Assembly (NCBI RefSeq): GCF_021412625.1
Contig: NZ_JAKCFI010000005.1
Span: forward strand, 248,001-312,000
Length of the DNA stretch: 64,000 nt
Reading direction: 5' to 3'
Origin: Myxococcus stipitatus
Lineage (GTDB): Bacteria > Myxococcota > Myxococcia > Myxococcales > Myxococcaceae
The notes below the pieces were generated by a model. It had not been told where the DNA came from and ran no database searches. It saw only the letters and a list, made by a program, of their open reading frames with translations. Position numbers and translations under genes: made by a program. Positions 49,987-62,113 of this stretch are shown one piece after another (position 1 is the first letter of the stretch; every line of letters starts with the position of its first letter).

Positions 49987-52296
49987 TCAGAAGCGGTAGC
50001 GCGCCGTCAGCAGCGCGGAGACACCGTCCGCGGGGACGGCGTGCCCGCCGTAGTACTGGTCGTAGTACAGCACGTTGGTGAGGTTGTAGACGTTGAGCTG
50101 GAACTGCGCCTTGCCGTAGGCGTAGCTCGCGAACGCGTCGAAGCGCCAGAAGTTCGGGACGTAGCTGACGGGCGTGGTCGCCGCGGTCGGGTTGTTGACG
50201 CTCGTCACGTCCTGGTAGACGGCGCCGCCGCCCAGGGTGAGGTCCTTCAGCGGCGAGTACGTCGTCCACAGCGAGATGCTGTGCTTGGGCGTGTTGGGCA
50301 GTCGCTGGCCCACCAGGTACTCGTTGCTGTGCTCGAGGATTGCGGAGTCCATCAGGGTGTAGTTGGCGAGGACCTTCCAGCGCTCGACGATGGTGCCCGT
50401 CACGCCGATGTTGAAGCCCTGCACGCGCTGCTCACCCTCGAGGATCTGCGGCGGGCCCTCGGGGTCCGTGTTCGGCACGCGCGCGTTGGTCTTCAGGATG
50501 CGGAAGGCGGCGCCCGACAGCCCCAGCCGGTTCTCCACCAGCTCGGCCTTCGCGCCGAACTCGAGGACGTTGTTCTTCTCCGGCTCCAGGCTCACGGTGT
50601 CCGTGGCCAGCGCGCCCAGCTCCGCGGAGGGGTTGGACGACGTGCCGTACATGCCGTACACGCTGACCTGCTCCATGGGGTGGAGGACGACGCCCGCCCG
50701 CCAGTTGAAGGTCTTGTCCGTGCCCTCCAGGCGGCTCTTGGCGCCGGAGGCGGCGGTGGACGCGTAGTCGGTGTCGAAGATGTCGTAGCGCAGCGAGCCG
50801 AGCACCTCGACGTACTCGCCGATCTGGATCTGGTCCGCGGCGTAGACGCCCAGGGTGCGCTGGATGCTCACGCTGGAGTTGGCGAACGCCGGCTGGACGG
50901 CGGACAGGTCCGGCTCCGCGTCCGGGTCATACAGGTCCGCGGGGATGTTGGGGCCGGTGGGCAGGCCCACGGCGTTGAGGTTGAAGCGCTCCTGGCCCCG
51001 CTTCTCCCACGTCAGCTCCAGGCCGGCGTTGGCCGTGTGCTTCACGATGCCGGTGGACAGCTCGCCGCCCACGGTGGCCTGGTTGGACAGGTAGGAGTTG
51101 TCCGTCTCCGTCTGGAAGCGCTGGCGGCCGATGGTCGTCGGCTCGTTGGCGGGGGTGAGCCCGCGCGGCGCGGTGGGGCTGGCGAAGCGGTCCACGCGGC
51201 CGAAGCGCAGCGTGTTGGTGAACTGGAGGTGCTCGCCCAGGCCCTGGATGACGCGGCCGGTGGCCACGTGCGCGTCGACGCGCTCCGCGTCCGCCTTCAC
51301 GCCGTAGAAGGCATTGCGGTCGACCTCCAGCGAGTCCGTGACGGGCCGGCCGTTGAAGTACGGCACGCCATAGTCGGGGATGCCGTCCTCGCGCTGGAAG
51401 AGGTAGTCCATCTCCAGCGTGGTGCGCTCGCCCAGCTTGTAGCGCAGCGACGGCGCGACACCCAGGCGGTTGTCACGCACCACGTCGCGGCCCGCCGTGC
51501 TGGCCAGCTGGCCCATGAGGTTGAGGCGCGCCTGGAAGTCCTCGGAGATGGCCTCGTTGAGGTCCGCCTCCACGCGGCCCGACGGCGACGTGCCGCCGCT
51601 CAACGCGACCTCCTGGAAGGAGGTGCGCTTGGGCTTCTTCGTCGCCAGGTTGATGGCGCCGCCGGTGGAGCCGCGACCGAAGAGGACCGCGGACGGACCG
51701 AAGTACGCCTCCACGCCCTCCAGGTTGAAGGTGTCGCGCGTGAACCAACCCAGGTCGCGCGCGCCGTCGCGGGACACGTCGTTCTGCGCGGAGAAGCCGC
51801 GGATGATGAAGGCGTCGCCCTGACGGCCGCCCTCGCCCGCGCTCATGGTGATGCCGGACACGTTGCGGAGCGCGTCGCGCACCGTCGTCGCCTGCTGCTC
51901 CTCGAGCACCGCCTCCGGGACCACCGTCACCGACTGCGGCGTGTTCACCAGCGACCGCTGGACGCGCGGCAGCGAGCTCTCGCGGACCTGATAGCCCTCC
52001 GCCTCACCCTGCACCTGGACGGCCGGGAGCACGAAGGTGCCCTCCGTCCCTTCACCCGTCTGCGCCGAACCCTCCGTGGCGGGCGCGGCCGGCGCCGCTG
52101 GAGTCTCGGCCGGAGCGGCCTGCACGGCCGCCGGCGACTCCTGCTGCGTCGCGGCCTCCTGCGCACCCGCGGAACCCGCGGCCAGCGCGGACGCGAGGCC
52201 CACGGCCACGGGGTTCAGGACGCCACGGATGCCGCCCGAGGTGTGCCCCCGCGACGACCGAACCCCCACGCTGCCCTTCTTGATGCTGGATGACAT
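49987..52296 (-). CDS. TonB-dependent siderophore receptor
   Basis: A 769-aa outer-membrane receptor. The signal region lies near residues 15-45 ([20 protein letters not shown]), then an Ala/Pro linker. The plug domain follows: [40 protein letters not shown] and [12 protein letters not shown] (siderophore-receptor type). The beta barrel has many aromatic-ended strands and the protein ends with the outer-membrane Phe (ALLTARYRF). Catecholate receptors such as Fiu share the N-terminal LVNTPQSV. The plug needs TonB, encoded upstream. A partial Fur site lies 56 bp before the start. Confidence 0.94.
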   Translation of the reverse strand: MSSSIKKGSVGVRSSRGHTSGGIRGVLNPVAVGLASALAAGSAGAQEAATQQESPAAVQAAPAETPAAPAAPATEGSAQTGEGTEGTFVLPAVQVQGEAEGYQVRESSLPRVQRSLVNTPQSVTVVPEAVLEEQQATTVRDALRNVSGITMSAGEGGRQGDAFIIRGFSAQNDVSRDGARDLGWFTRDTFNLEGVEAYFGPSAVLFGRGSTGGAINLATKKPKRTSFQEVALSGGTSPSGRVEADLNEAISEDFQARLNLMGQLASTAGRDVVRDNRLGVAPSLRYKLGERTTLEMDYLFQREDGIPDYGVPYFNGRPVTDSLEVDRNAFYGVKADAERVDAHVATGRVIQGLGEHLQFTNTLRFGRVDRFASPTAPRGLTPANEPTTIGRQRFQTETDNSYLSNQATVGGELSTGIVKHTANAGLELTWEKRGQERFNLNAVGLPTGPNIPADLYDPDAEPDLSAVQPAFANSSVSIQRTLGVYAADQIQIGEYVEVLGSLRYDIFDTDYASTAASGAKSRLEGTDKTFNWRAGVVLHPMEQVSVYGMYGTSSNPSAELGALATDTVSLEPEKNNVLEFGAKAELVENRLGLSGAAFRILKTNARVPNTDPEGPPQILEGEQRVQGFNIGVTGTIVERWKVLANYTLMDSAILEHSNEYLVGQRLPNTPKHSISLWTTYSPLKDLTLGGGAVYQDVTSVNNPTAATTPVSYVPNFWRFDAFASYAYGKAQFQLNVYNLTNVLYYDQYYGGHAVPADGVSALLTARYRF

Positions 52297-52351
52297 GAAC
52301 CGTTCCCTCTCCCGGGCCCCTCAGGGTCCCCCAGAACACGAAAACTGATTT

Positions 52352-52366
52352 TGACTACCATTCTCA
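52352..52366. promoter_or_regulatory. Imperfect Fur box before the receptor gene
   Basis: TGACTACCATTCTCA matches the perfect box before tonB at 12 of 15 positions. An overlapping dyad (ATTCT and AGAAT, seven bases apart) lies at 52360-52376. The location, 56 bp upstream of the receptor start, fits iron-dependent repression. Confidence 0.55.
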
Positions 52367-52435
52367 AATTAAGAATCACACAGGACCTCGTCGTCCGCGG
52401 CCATGTACCGCCGCGGCCCGGGGAAAGGGCCTGTG

Positions 52436-54058
52436 CTAAGCGACGGGCTCCGAACCCTCCTGAGGAGCCGTGGCCGGACTCGTGCTCGCGACCCGCGCCT
52501 GACGGCGGGGGAAGAACCGCCTCCAGGCGAGCGCGAAGCCGGTCCACACAAGGAACACGCCACCGAGCGAGGCGATGGCGGCGATGAGCTGCCCCGGCCA
52601 GCCGAGCGCCTCTCCCGTGTGGAGGAAGCGCAGCCAGGTGCGGAGCTTGCGGCCACCGTTGAAGTCCGCGTAGCCCTCGCGCTTCGCGACCTCCCCCGAG
52701 AACGGGTTCAGCGACAGCTGCGTGGTCGCGAAGTACGGCCAGCTGTCGCGCTCACGGATGTTGAGGGTGACGGCGTCGACCTTGCCCGCGTCACGGCCGC
52801 CCTCGCCCGGGGCGCCGTCCGGCCCACCGCGACGCCGCTCGGGCCGTCCGGAGGCGCCCTCGTCCGCGCCACCACGCTCGCGGCCCTGGGAAGGCCCGCC
52901 CTCGTTCGTCGTCCCCCGCGCGGAGGCGACCGCGTCTCCAGCGGGCGCGGCGTCGGCGCCACCACGCTCGCGGCCCTGGGAAGGCCCGCCCTCGTTCGTC
53001 GTCCCCCGCGCGGAGGCGACCGCGTCTCCAGAAGGCGCGGCCTCCGGGGCGGCATCCGCCCGGCGCTGCTCCGCGGGCCGAGGCGCGCGGGCCTCGGACG
53101 GAGCCTGTCCGTCGGCGCCGTTGCGCCCGCCGCGTCCTCCCTCGCCCCGCTGCCCACCCTGGCCATTCCCCTCGCCGCCGCCATCAGGCCGCGGACCCGC
53201 GCCCCGCGGCGGCGCCGGGATGCGGTAGGTCATGCTCTCCCAGGCGGGCACGGCCTGCTGCGCCGCCGCGAAGAGCGGCTCCAACCCCAGTCGCTGCGTC
53301 CCCGGGGCCGGGGCCTCCACCTTCACGGAGGCCGAGCCCGGCGGGCCCTGGTTCGAGGGCGGCGTGTTCCCCGTCAGCGTGAAGACGAAGTCCGACGCCC
53401 ACTTGTACGAGATGACCATGCCCGACGCCGTCAGCACCACGAGCACGGGCAGCGACCAGAAGCCGATGACGTTGTGCCAGTTGAAGTCGCGCGCCTTGCC
53501 CTTCAACCCGCCCCGGAACCAGACGATGGGTCGCAGCTGCTTGAGCGACCACTTGCGCGGGAACCACAGGTAGAGCCCGGACAGGGCCAGGAAGAGGAAG
53601 CCCGCGTTGCTCGCGCCGGTGAAGCCCTTGCCGAGCGCGCGCAGGCCCCCTTCCGTCGCGAGCCAGCGGTGCCACTCCTCCATCGTGTGGAAGAAGTGGC
53701 GCCACCCCTCCGCGCCGCCCTCGCGCACTTCGCCCGTATAGGGGTCCACGAAGACGCTGCCGCTGCGACCGAGGTTCACCTGCGCCGCGGCCGTCCGCTC
53801 CGGGAAGAGCGTCACGCCGGAGACCTGCGCGTCGGGCTTCGCGGCGCGCACCTTCGCCATCAGCTCCTCCACGCCCAGCCGCTTCGCGTCCCCCGCGGGA
53901 AGCGTCACCGTCCGGGCCTCGGACTCCGCCCACGCGAGCACCTGGGACTCGAACGCGATGGCCACGCCCGTCACGGACATGATGGCGATGACGATGCCCG
54001 CGACGACGCCGACGGCCAGGTGGATCCAGAAGAAGGTCTTGCGAAGAGGAAGAGACAT
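52436..54058 (-). CDS. PepSY-TM protein, iron-linked
   Basis: A 540-aa inner-membrane protein of the PepSY_TM type, often next to TonB-dependent receptors and thought to reduce siderophore-bound iron. Membrane segments: LAVGVVAGIVIAIMSVTGVA (residues about 14-34), AGFLFLALSGLYLWFP, VIGFWSLPVLVVLTASGMVI and the C-terminal LIAAIASLGGVFLVWTGFAL. The periplasmic PepSY region is at about residues 60-130 (VSGVTLFPERTAAAQVNLGR, then VFVDPYTGEVRE). A low-complexity Gly/Ala/Arg insert at about residues 270-450 includes a recent 30-residue tandem duplication. It lies 13 bp after tonB, likely cotranscribed. Confidence 0.88.
   Translation of the reverse strand: MSLPLRKTFFWIHLAVGVVAGIVIAIMSVTGVAIAFESQVLAWAESEARTVTLPAGDAKRLGVEELMAKVRAAKPDAQVSGVTLFPERTAAAQVNLGRSGSVFVDPYTGEVREGGAEGWRHFFHTMEEWHRWLATEGGLRALGKGFTGASNAGFLFLALSGLYLWFPRKWSLKQLRPIVWFRGGLKGKARDFNWHNVIGFWSLPVLVVLTASGMVISYKWASDFVFTLTGNTPPSNQGPPGSASVKVEAPAPGTQRLGLEPLFAAAQQAVPAWESMTYRIPAPPRGAGPRPDGGGEGNGQGGQRGEGGRGGRNGADGQAPSEARAPRPAEQRRADAAPEAAPSGDAVASARGTTNEGGPSQGRERGGADAAPAGDAVASARGTTNEGGPSQGRERGGADEGASGRPERRRGGPDGAPGEGGRDAGKVDAVTLNIRERDSWPYFATTQLSLNPFSGEVAKREGYADFNGGRKLRTWLRFLHTGEALGWPGQLIAAIASLGGVFLVWTGFALAWRRFFPRRQARVASTSPATAPQEGSEPVA
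52861..53040. repeat. Two near-identical 90-bp tandem copies in the PepSY gene
   Basis: Units 52861-52950 and 52951-53040 are almost identical over 90 bp; only three or so positions differ, at the unit ends. They encode the duplicated 30-residue block containing GDAVASARGTTNEGGPSQGR. The low divergence implies recent duplication. Confidence 0.9.
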
Positions 54059-54071
54059 GGAGCCTGCTGAC

Positions 54072-54896
54072 TCACTTCAACGAGAACTGGACGGGGAGCT
54101 CGACGATGACGCGGACCGGGCGCCCGTGATGGCCGATGGCCGGCGAGAAGCGCCACCGGTTGACCGCCGCGATGGCGGCCTCGTCCAGCGCCGGGATGGA
54201 GCGGATGACGCGGGTGTGCTGGGGCTCCACCTCGCCGTCCGTGCCGATGATGATTCGCACCAGGACGAGCCCCTGGATGCCCTCGTTGCGCGCGCGGCGC
54301 GGATAGTCGGGGGTGACCTGCTTGAGGACCGCCGGCGGACGCAGCACCTGCTTCAGTCCGAGCGCGTCCCCCGTCCCGCCCTGGGCGCCGATGATGCCGC
54401 CCTGCGTGCCCGACACGGAGCCGCCGGCCACCCCACCCGCCATCGCCTGCTCCGCGGGCCCCGCCTCGCTCGCCACGGGCGCCGCGTCCGCCACGGGCGC
54501 CGTCTCCTCGACGGCGGGCGGCTCCGGCGGCTCCACGACCTCCGGCTCAGGAGGCGACACCGGCGTGGGCACCGGGGCGCGCACCTCCGCGGGAGGCCGC
54601 GTCGGCCGGGGCCGAGCCGGGCGAGCGGCCCGCTCGACCTTCGCCTGCGTCGCCCCCTTGCCCGCGGCGGGCGGAGGCGGAGCGAACGTGAGCATGACGA
54701 GGTCCGGCTCCGGCTCCGGCGGCGCGGCCGGCGCGCTCGAGGGCAGCATCAGCGTCGCGACGAGCACGCCCGCATGGAGGAGCACCGCCACGCTCAACGC
54801 GGAGCCCCACCGGGCCCACATCCCCGTCCCCACGGGCAAATCGCCCATGCGGAACAACTGCGCCGGGGGAAGCTGCGCGGTCCGCTCGGTCATCAT
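54072..54896 (-). CDS. tonB: TonB energy-transducing protein
   Basis: TonB couples the inner-membrane proton gradient (via ExbBD) to outer-membrane receptors. This 274-aa protein has a cytoplasmic stretch of about 40 residues, one membrane helix (GSALSVAVLLHAGVLVATLM), a Pro/Ala/Glu-rich periplasmic region (residues about 70-190) and a C-terminal TonB domain (VTPDYPRRARNEGIQGLVLV, TRVIRSIPALDEAAIAAVNR, WRFSPAIGHHGRPVRVIVEL). The membrane helix has the His expected for ExbB/D contact (LLHAG). Two adjacent ATGs (54896, 54893) are possible starts. ExbB/D are not in the window. A perfect Fur box lies 29 bp upstream. Confidence 0.92.
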   Translation of the reverse strand: MMTERTAQLPPAQLFRMGDLPVGTGMWARWGSALSVAVLLHAGVLVATLMLPSSAPAAPPEPEPDLVMLTFAPPPPAAGKGATQAKVERAARPARPRPTRPPAEVRAPVPTPVSPPEPEVVEPPEPPAVEETAPVADAAPVASEAGPAEQAMAGGVAGGSVSGTQGGIIGAQGGTGDALGLKQVLRPPAVLKQVTPDYPRRARNEGIQGLVLVRIIIGTDGEVEPQHTRVIRSIPALDEAAIAAVNRWRFSPAIGHHGRPVRVIVELPVQFSLK

Positions 54897-54925
54897 GGCG
54901 CCATCCGAGGGCAGGTGTTCAAAAC

Positions 54926-54940
54926 TGAGAATCATTCTCA
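54926..54940. promoter_or_regulatory. Perfect 7-1-7 Fur box before tonB
   Basis: TGAGAATCATTCTCA is an exact 7-1-7 inverted repeat matching the Fur family core (TGATAATnATTATCA type). It lies 29 bp upstream of tonB and is in an AT-rich stretch, so iron-dependent repression of the tonB transcript is well supported by sequence. Confidence 0.85.
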
Positions 54941-55017
54941 CTTTCAGCCGGCGGCAGAACTACCTTCCAGAGCCCCTCGCCGTCAACGCGCAAGGACTGC
55001 CACGGCACACTCTTCCA

Positions 55018-55049
55018 GTGCTCACGGTGCGAACTCACACTCTGAGCAC
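55018..55049 (-). terminator. Possible hairpin after the Nudix gene
   Basis: GTGCTCA (55018-55024) and TGAGCAC (55043-55049) pair around an 18-nt loop, 22 bp past the Nudix stop. It is short and has no T-run. Confidence 0.3.
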
Positions 55050-55071
55050 GTGAGATCCACACCCAGAGCCA

Positions 55072-55560
55072 CTACAAACGCGTGAAACTCCAGCTCACCG
55101 CGCGCCCCTCGGAGTACGGCATGACGCCGTGAAACACGCGTTCGTCCGCGTCGAACACGAGCGGCAGGAAGTGCCGATCTCCATCCCACATCGGCAGGCT
55201 GGGAAGCGCTTCCAGGGAAACCCAGGACAGGGTGCCCTCCGGGTTGCGCTCCAGGGGCGTGCCCTCGAAGGCGTCGATGCGGAAGACGAAGCCGAGCCAG
55301 TCCTCTCCGTGCTTGCCGAAGCCGGGCCAGGAGATGGTGCCGCGCAGGACCATGCGGGTGACCTCGATGCCGGCCTCCTCGCGCAGCTCGCGCCGCATGC
55401 ACGCCGCCACGTCCTCGCCTCGGTCCATCTTCCCGCCCAGGCCGTTGTACTTGCCCAGGTGCGCGTCGTCGGGGCGCGCGTTGCGGTGGATCATCAACAC
55501 CCGCCGCCGGTCGGACGACATGACGTAGCCAAGGGTGCCGATGATGGGGGTATGCGGCAT
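55072..55560 (-). CDS. Nudix hydrolase (MutT-like)
   Basis: A 162-aa Nudix enzyme that hydrolyses nucleoside diphosphates linked to another group, probably oxidised dNTPs. The Nudix box GX5EX7REUXEEXGU is intact: GGKMDRGEDVAACMRRELREEAGI. It begins with PHTPIIGTLGYVMSSDRRRV, and a characteristic aromatic segment (TISWPGFGKHGEDWLGFVFR) and FFHG-like C-terminus (DADERVFHGVMPYSEG, VSWSFTRL) resemble human MTH1-type (8-oxo-dGTPase) proteins. It is divergent from gltB with about 310 bp between starts. Confidence 0.9.
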   Translation of the reverse strand: MPHTPIIGTLGYVMSSDRRRVLMIHRNARPDDAHLGKYNGLGGKMDRGEDVAACMRRELREEAGIEVTRMVLRGTISWPGFGKHGEDWLGFVFRIDAFEGTPLERNPEGTLSWVSLEALPSLPMWDGDRHFLPLVFDADERVFHGVMPYSEGRAVSWSFTRL

Positions 55561-55802
55561 ATGCGGGTCCTCGAGGGCTTGACACCGCGCGACATACGCG
55601 GCCTGCGTCGGCGCGCTTCATAGCCAATCGCCCTCGGCTCGGCGCGCCCCGAAGCACCCGCGCGCGTCACGCCCGTCCCTCCCCCAAGGGCCTGCTCCTC
55701 CCGCGAACGCGACAGACACCTCGCTCCGGAGCGCGGCAGGGCTGGCCCCTCGCCGCGCCTGCCGACTGCCGCCCCCTCGCAGGGACCGCCTTTACGCCGC
55801 GC

Positions 55803-55815
55803 AACGCGTCGCGTT
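55803..55815. promoter_or_regulatory. Palindrome upstream of gltB
   Basis: AACGCGTCGCGTT is a 6-1-6 inverted repeat, 55 bp before the gltB start, in the 310-bp stretch 55561-55870 that otherwise shows nothing but an ordinary intergenic sequence. It is a candidate regulator site or promoter element. Confidence 0.3.
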
Positions 55816-55870
55816 AGCCTGATGGGACACAGCGATGACCTCCCGCGTCAGGCGGGATTGGAGGAAGTGG

Positions 55871-60439
<4,569 letters not shown>

Positions 60440-60442
60440 GCC

Positions 60443-61903
60443 ATGGGCAAGCCGACTGGATTCATCGAGTGGGGCCGCGTCCACGCGCACAAGCGCGAGA
60501 AGCAGGCGCGGCTGGGCGACTTCCAGGAGTTCGCCCTGCCGCTCGCGCCCGACGAGGCGAAGCGTCAGGCGGGCCGCTGCATGGACTGTGGCGTGCCCTT
60601 CTGCCACCAGGGCTGTCCCCTGGGGAACCTCATCCCGGACTTCAACGAGGCGGTGTACCGGGGGCGCTGGCGCGAGGCGTACGACATCCTCAGCCGGACC
60701 AACACGTTCCCGGAGATGACGGGACGGCTGTGTCCCGCGCCGTGCGAGGCCGCGTGCGTGCTGGCCATCGACCGCGACGCGGTGACCATCGAGCAGATGG
60801 AGAAGGAGATCTCCGACCGGGCCTTCGCCGAGGGCTGGGTGAAGCCCCGGCCGCCCGCGCGTCGCACCGGGCGCACGGTGGGCATCGTCGGCTCCGGGCC
60901 CGCGGGGCTGGCCGCCGCGGCGCAGCTCAACGCGGCCGGGCACGGCGTCACGGTGTACGAGCGCGACGCGCGGGCCGGGGGCCTGCTGCGCTACGGCATC
61001 CCCGACTTCAAGCTGGAGAAGTCCGTGGTGGAGCGCCGCATCGCGCTGATGGAGGCCGAGGGCGTGGTGTTCCGCACGGGCGTGGACGTGGGCGGCGCGG
61101 TGAGCTTCCGCGAGCTGCGCGGACGGCATGACGCGCTCCTGCTGGCCATGGGCGCGCGCAAGGCCCGCGAGCTGGAGGTGCCGGGACGGGAGCTGTCCGG
61201 CGTGGTGCAGGCCATGGAGTACCTGGAGCACCAGAACCGGCTCGTGGGTGGACACGGCGAGAAGCAGGCGCGGCTGGACGCGGCCGGCAAGCGGGTGGTC
61301 ATCCTCGGCGGCGGCGACACGGGGTCGGACTGCCTGGGCACGGCGCTGCGCCAGGGCGCGAAGAGCGTGCACCAGGTGGAGCTGTTCCCCGCGCCCCCGG
61401 CGGTGCGCGCGGCGGACAATCCGTGGCCGAAGTGGCCGTCCATCTTCCGCACCTCCTCCAGTCAGGAGGAAGGCGGAGAGCGCGCGTTCGCGATGATGAC
61501 GAAGCGGCTGACGGGCGTGGACGGACGGCTCCAGGCGCTGCACGCGGTGAAGGTCGAGGTGCAACGCGCGGTGGGCGGCGCCCCGAGGCTGGTGGAGGTG
61601 CCGGGCTCGGAGACGACGATGGAGGTCGACCTGCTCATCCTCGCGATGGGCTTCACGGGCCCGGAGACGACGGGGCTCGTGGACGAGCTGGGCGTGGCGT
61701 TGTCGCCGCGCGGCACCGTGCAGGTGGACGCCCGGTTCGCGACGTCGGCGGACGGCGTGTTCTGCGCGGGCGATGCCAGCCGGGGCGCGAGCCTCATCGT
61801 CTGGGCGCTGTCGGACGGACGCGAGGCGGCGAGGGCCATCGACGCGTACCTGTCCAACGGCGTATCCGTGCTCGCCACGCGGGGCGCGGACGGCTCGTTC
61901 TGA
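60443..61903 (+). CDS. gltD: Glutamate synthase (NADPH) small subunit
   Basis: GltD (486 aa) passes electrons from NADPH through FAD and two 4Fe-4S clusters to GltB. The N-terminal cluster region has CMDCGVPFCHQGCPLGNLIP and GRLCPAPCEAACVLAI. FAD-binding TVGIVGSGPAGLAAAAQLNA, NADPH-binding VVILGGGDTGSDCLGTALRQ and the final FAD motif GVFCAGDASRGASLIVWALSDGRE-type sequence are all present. It starts 3 bp after gltB in a two-gene operon that ends in a large hairpin. Confidence 0.97.
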   Translation: MGKPTGFIEWGRVHAHKREKQARLGDFQEFALPLAPDEAKRQAGRCMDCGVPFCHQGCPLGNLIPDFNEAVYRGRWREAYDILSRTNTFPEMTGRLCPAPCEAACVLAIDRDAVTIEQMEKEISDRAFAEGWVKPRPPARRTGRTVGIVGSGPAGLAAAAQLNAAGHGVTVYERDARAGGLLRYGIPDFKLEKSVVERRIALMEAEGVVFRTGVDVGGAVSFRELRGRHDALLLAMGARKARELEVPGRELSGVVQAMEYLEHQNRLVGGHGEKQARLDAAGKRVVILGGGDTGSDCLGTALRQGAKSVHQVELFPAPPAVRAADNPWPKWPSIFRTSSSQEEGGERAFAMMTKRLTGVDGRLQALHAVKVEVQRAVGGAPRLVEVPGSETTMEVDLLILAMGFTGPETTGLVDELGVALSPRGTVQVDARFATSADGVFCAGDASRGASLIVWALSDGREAARAIDAYLSNGVSVLATRGADGSF

Positions 61904-61925
61904 ACGCCTCGCGCCTCCCGGACGT

Positions 61926-61964
61926 CCTCGGACCGTGCGCGTCTTCGCGAGGCACGGTTCGAGG
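61926..61964 (+). terminator. Long GC-rich hairpin after gltBD
   Basis: CCTCG-G-ACCGTGC (61926-61938) pairs with GCACGGT-T-CGAGG (61952-61964), with a small inner stem GCG-TCTT-CGC in the loop. It starts 23 bp after the gltD stop. No T-run; stability is high. Confidence 0.6.
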
Positions 61965-62113
61965 AGGACGAGGCTACGTCCGCGCCTCGAGGTCCTCCGC
62001 GCTGTCATCCATTCGGTGTTCGCATCATCCGTTCGGGAGGGTTTGCAGGCTCCACCCCCAGGCCACCTTTGGCGCCCACTTGCGCGCCTGCTGGCGCAGA
62101 ACGGCGTCCGCCC

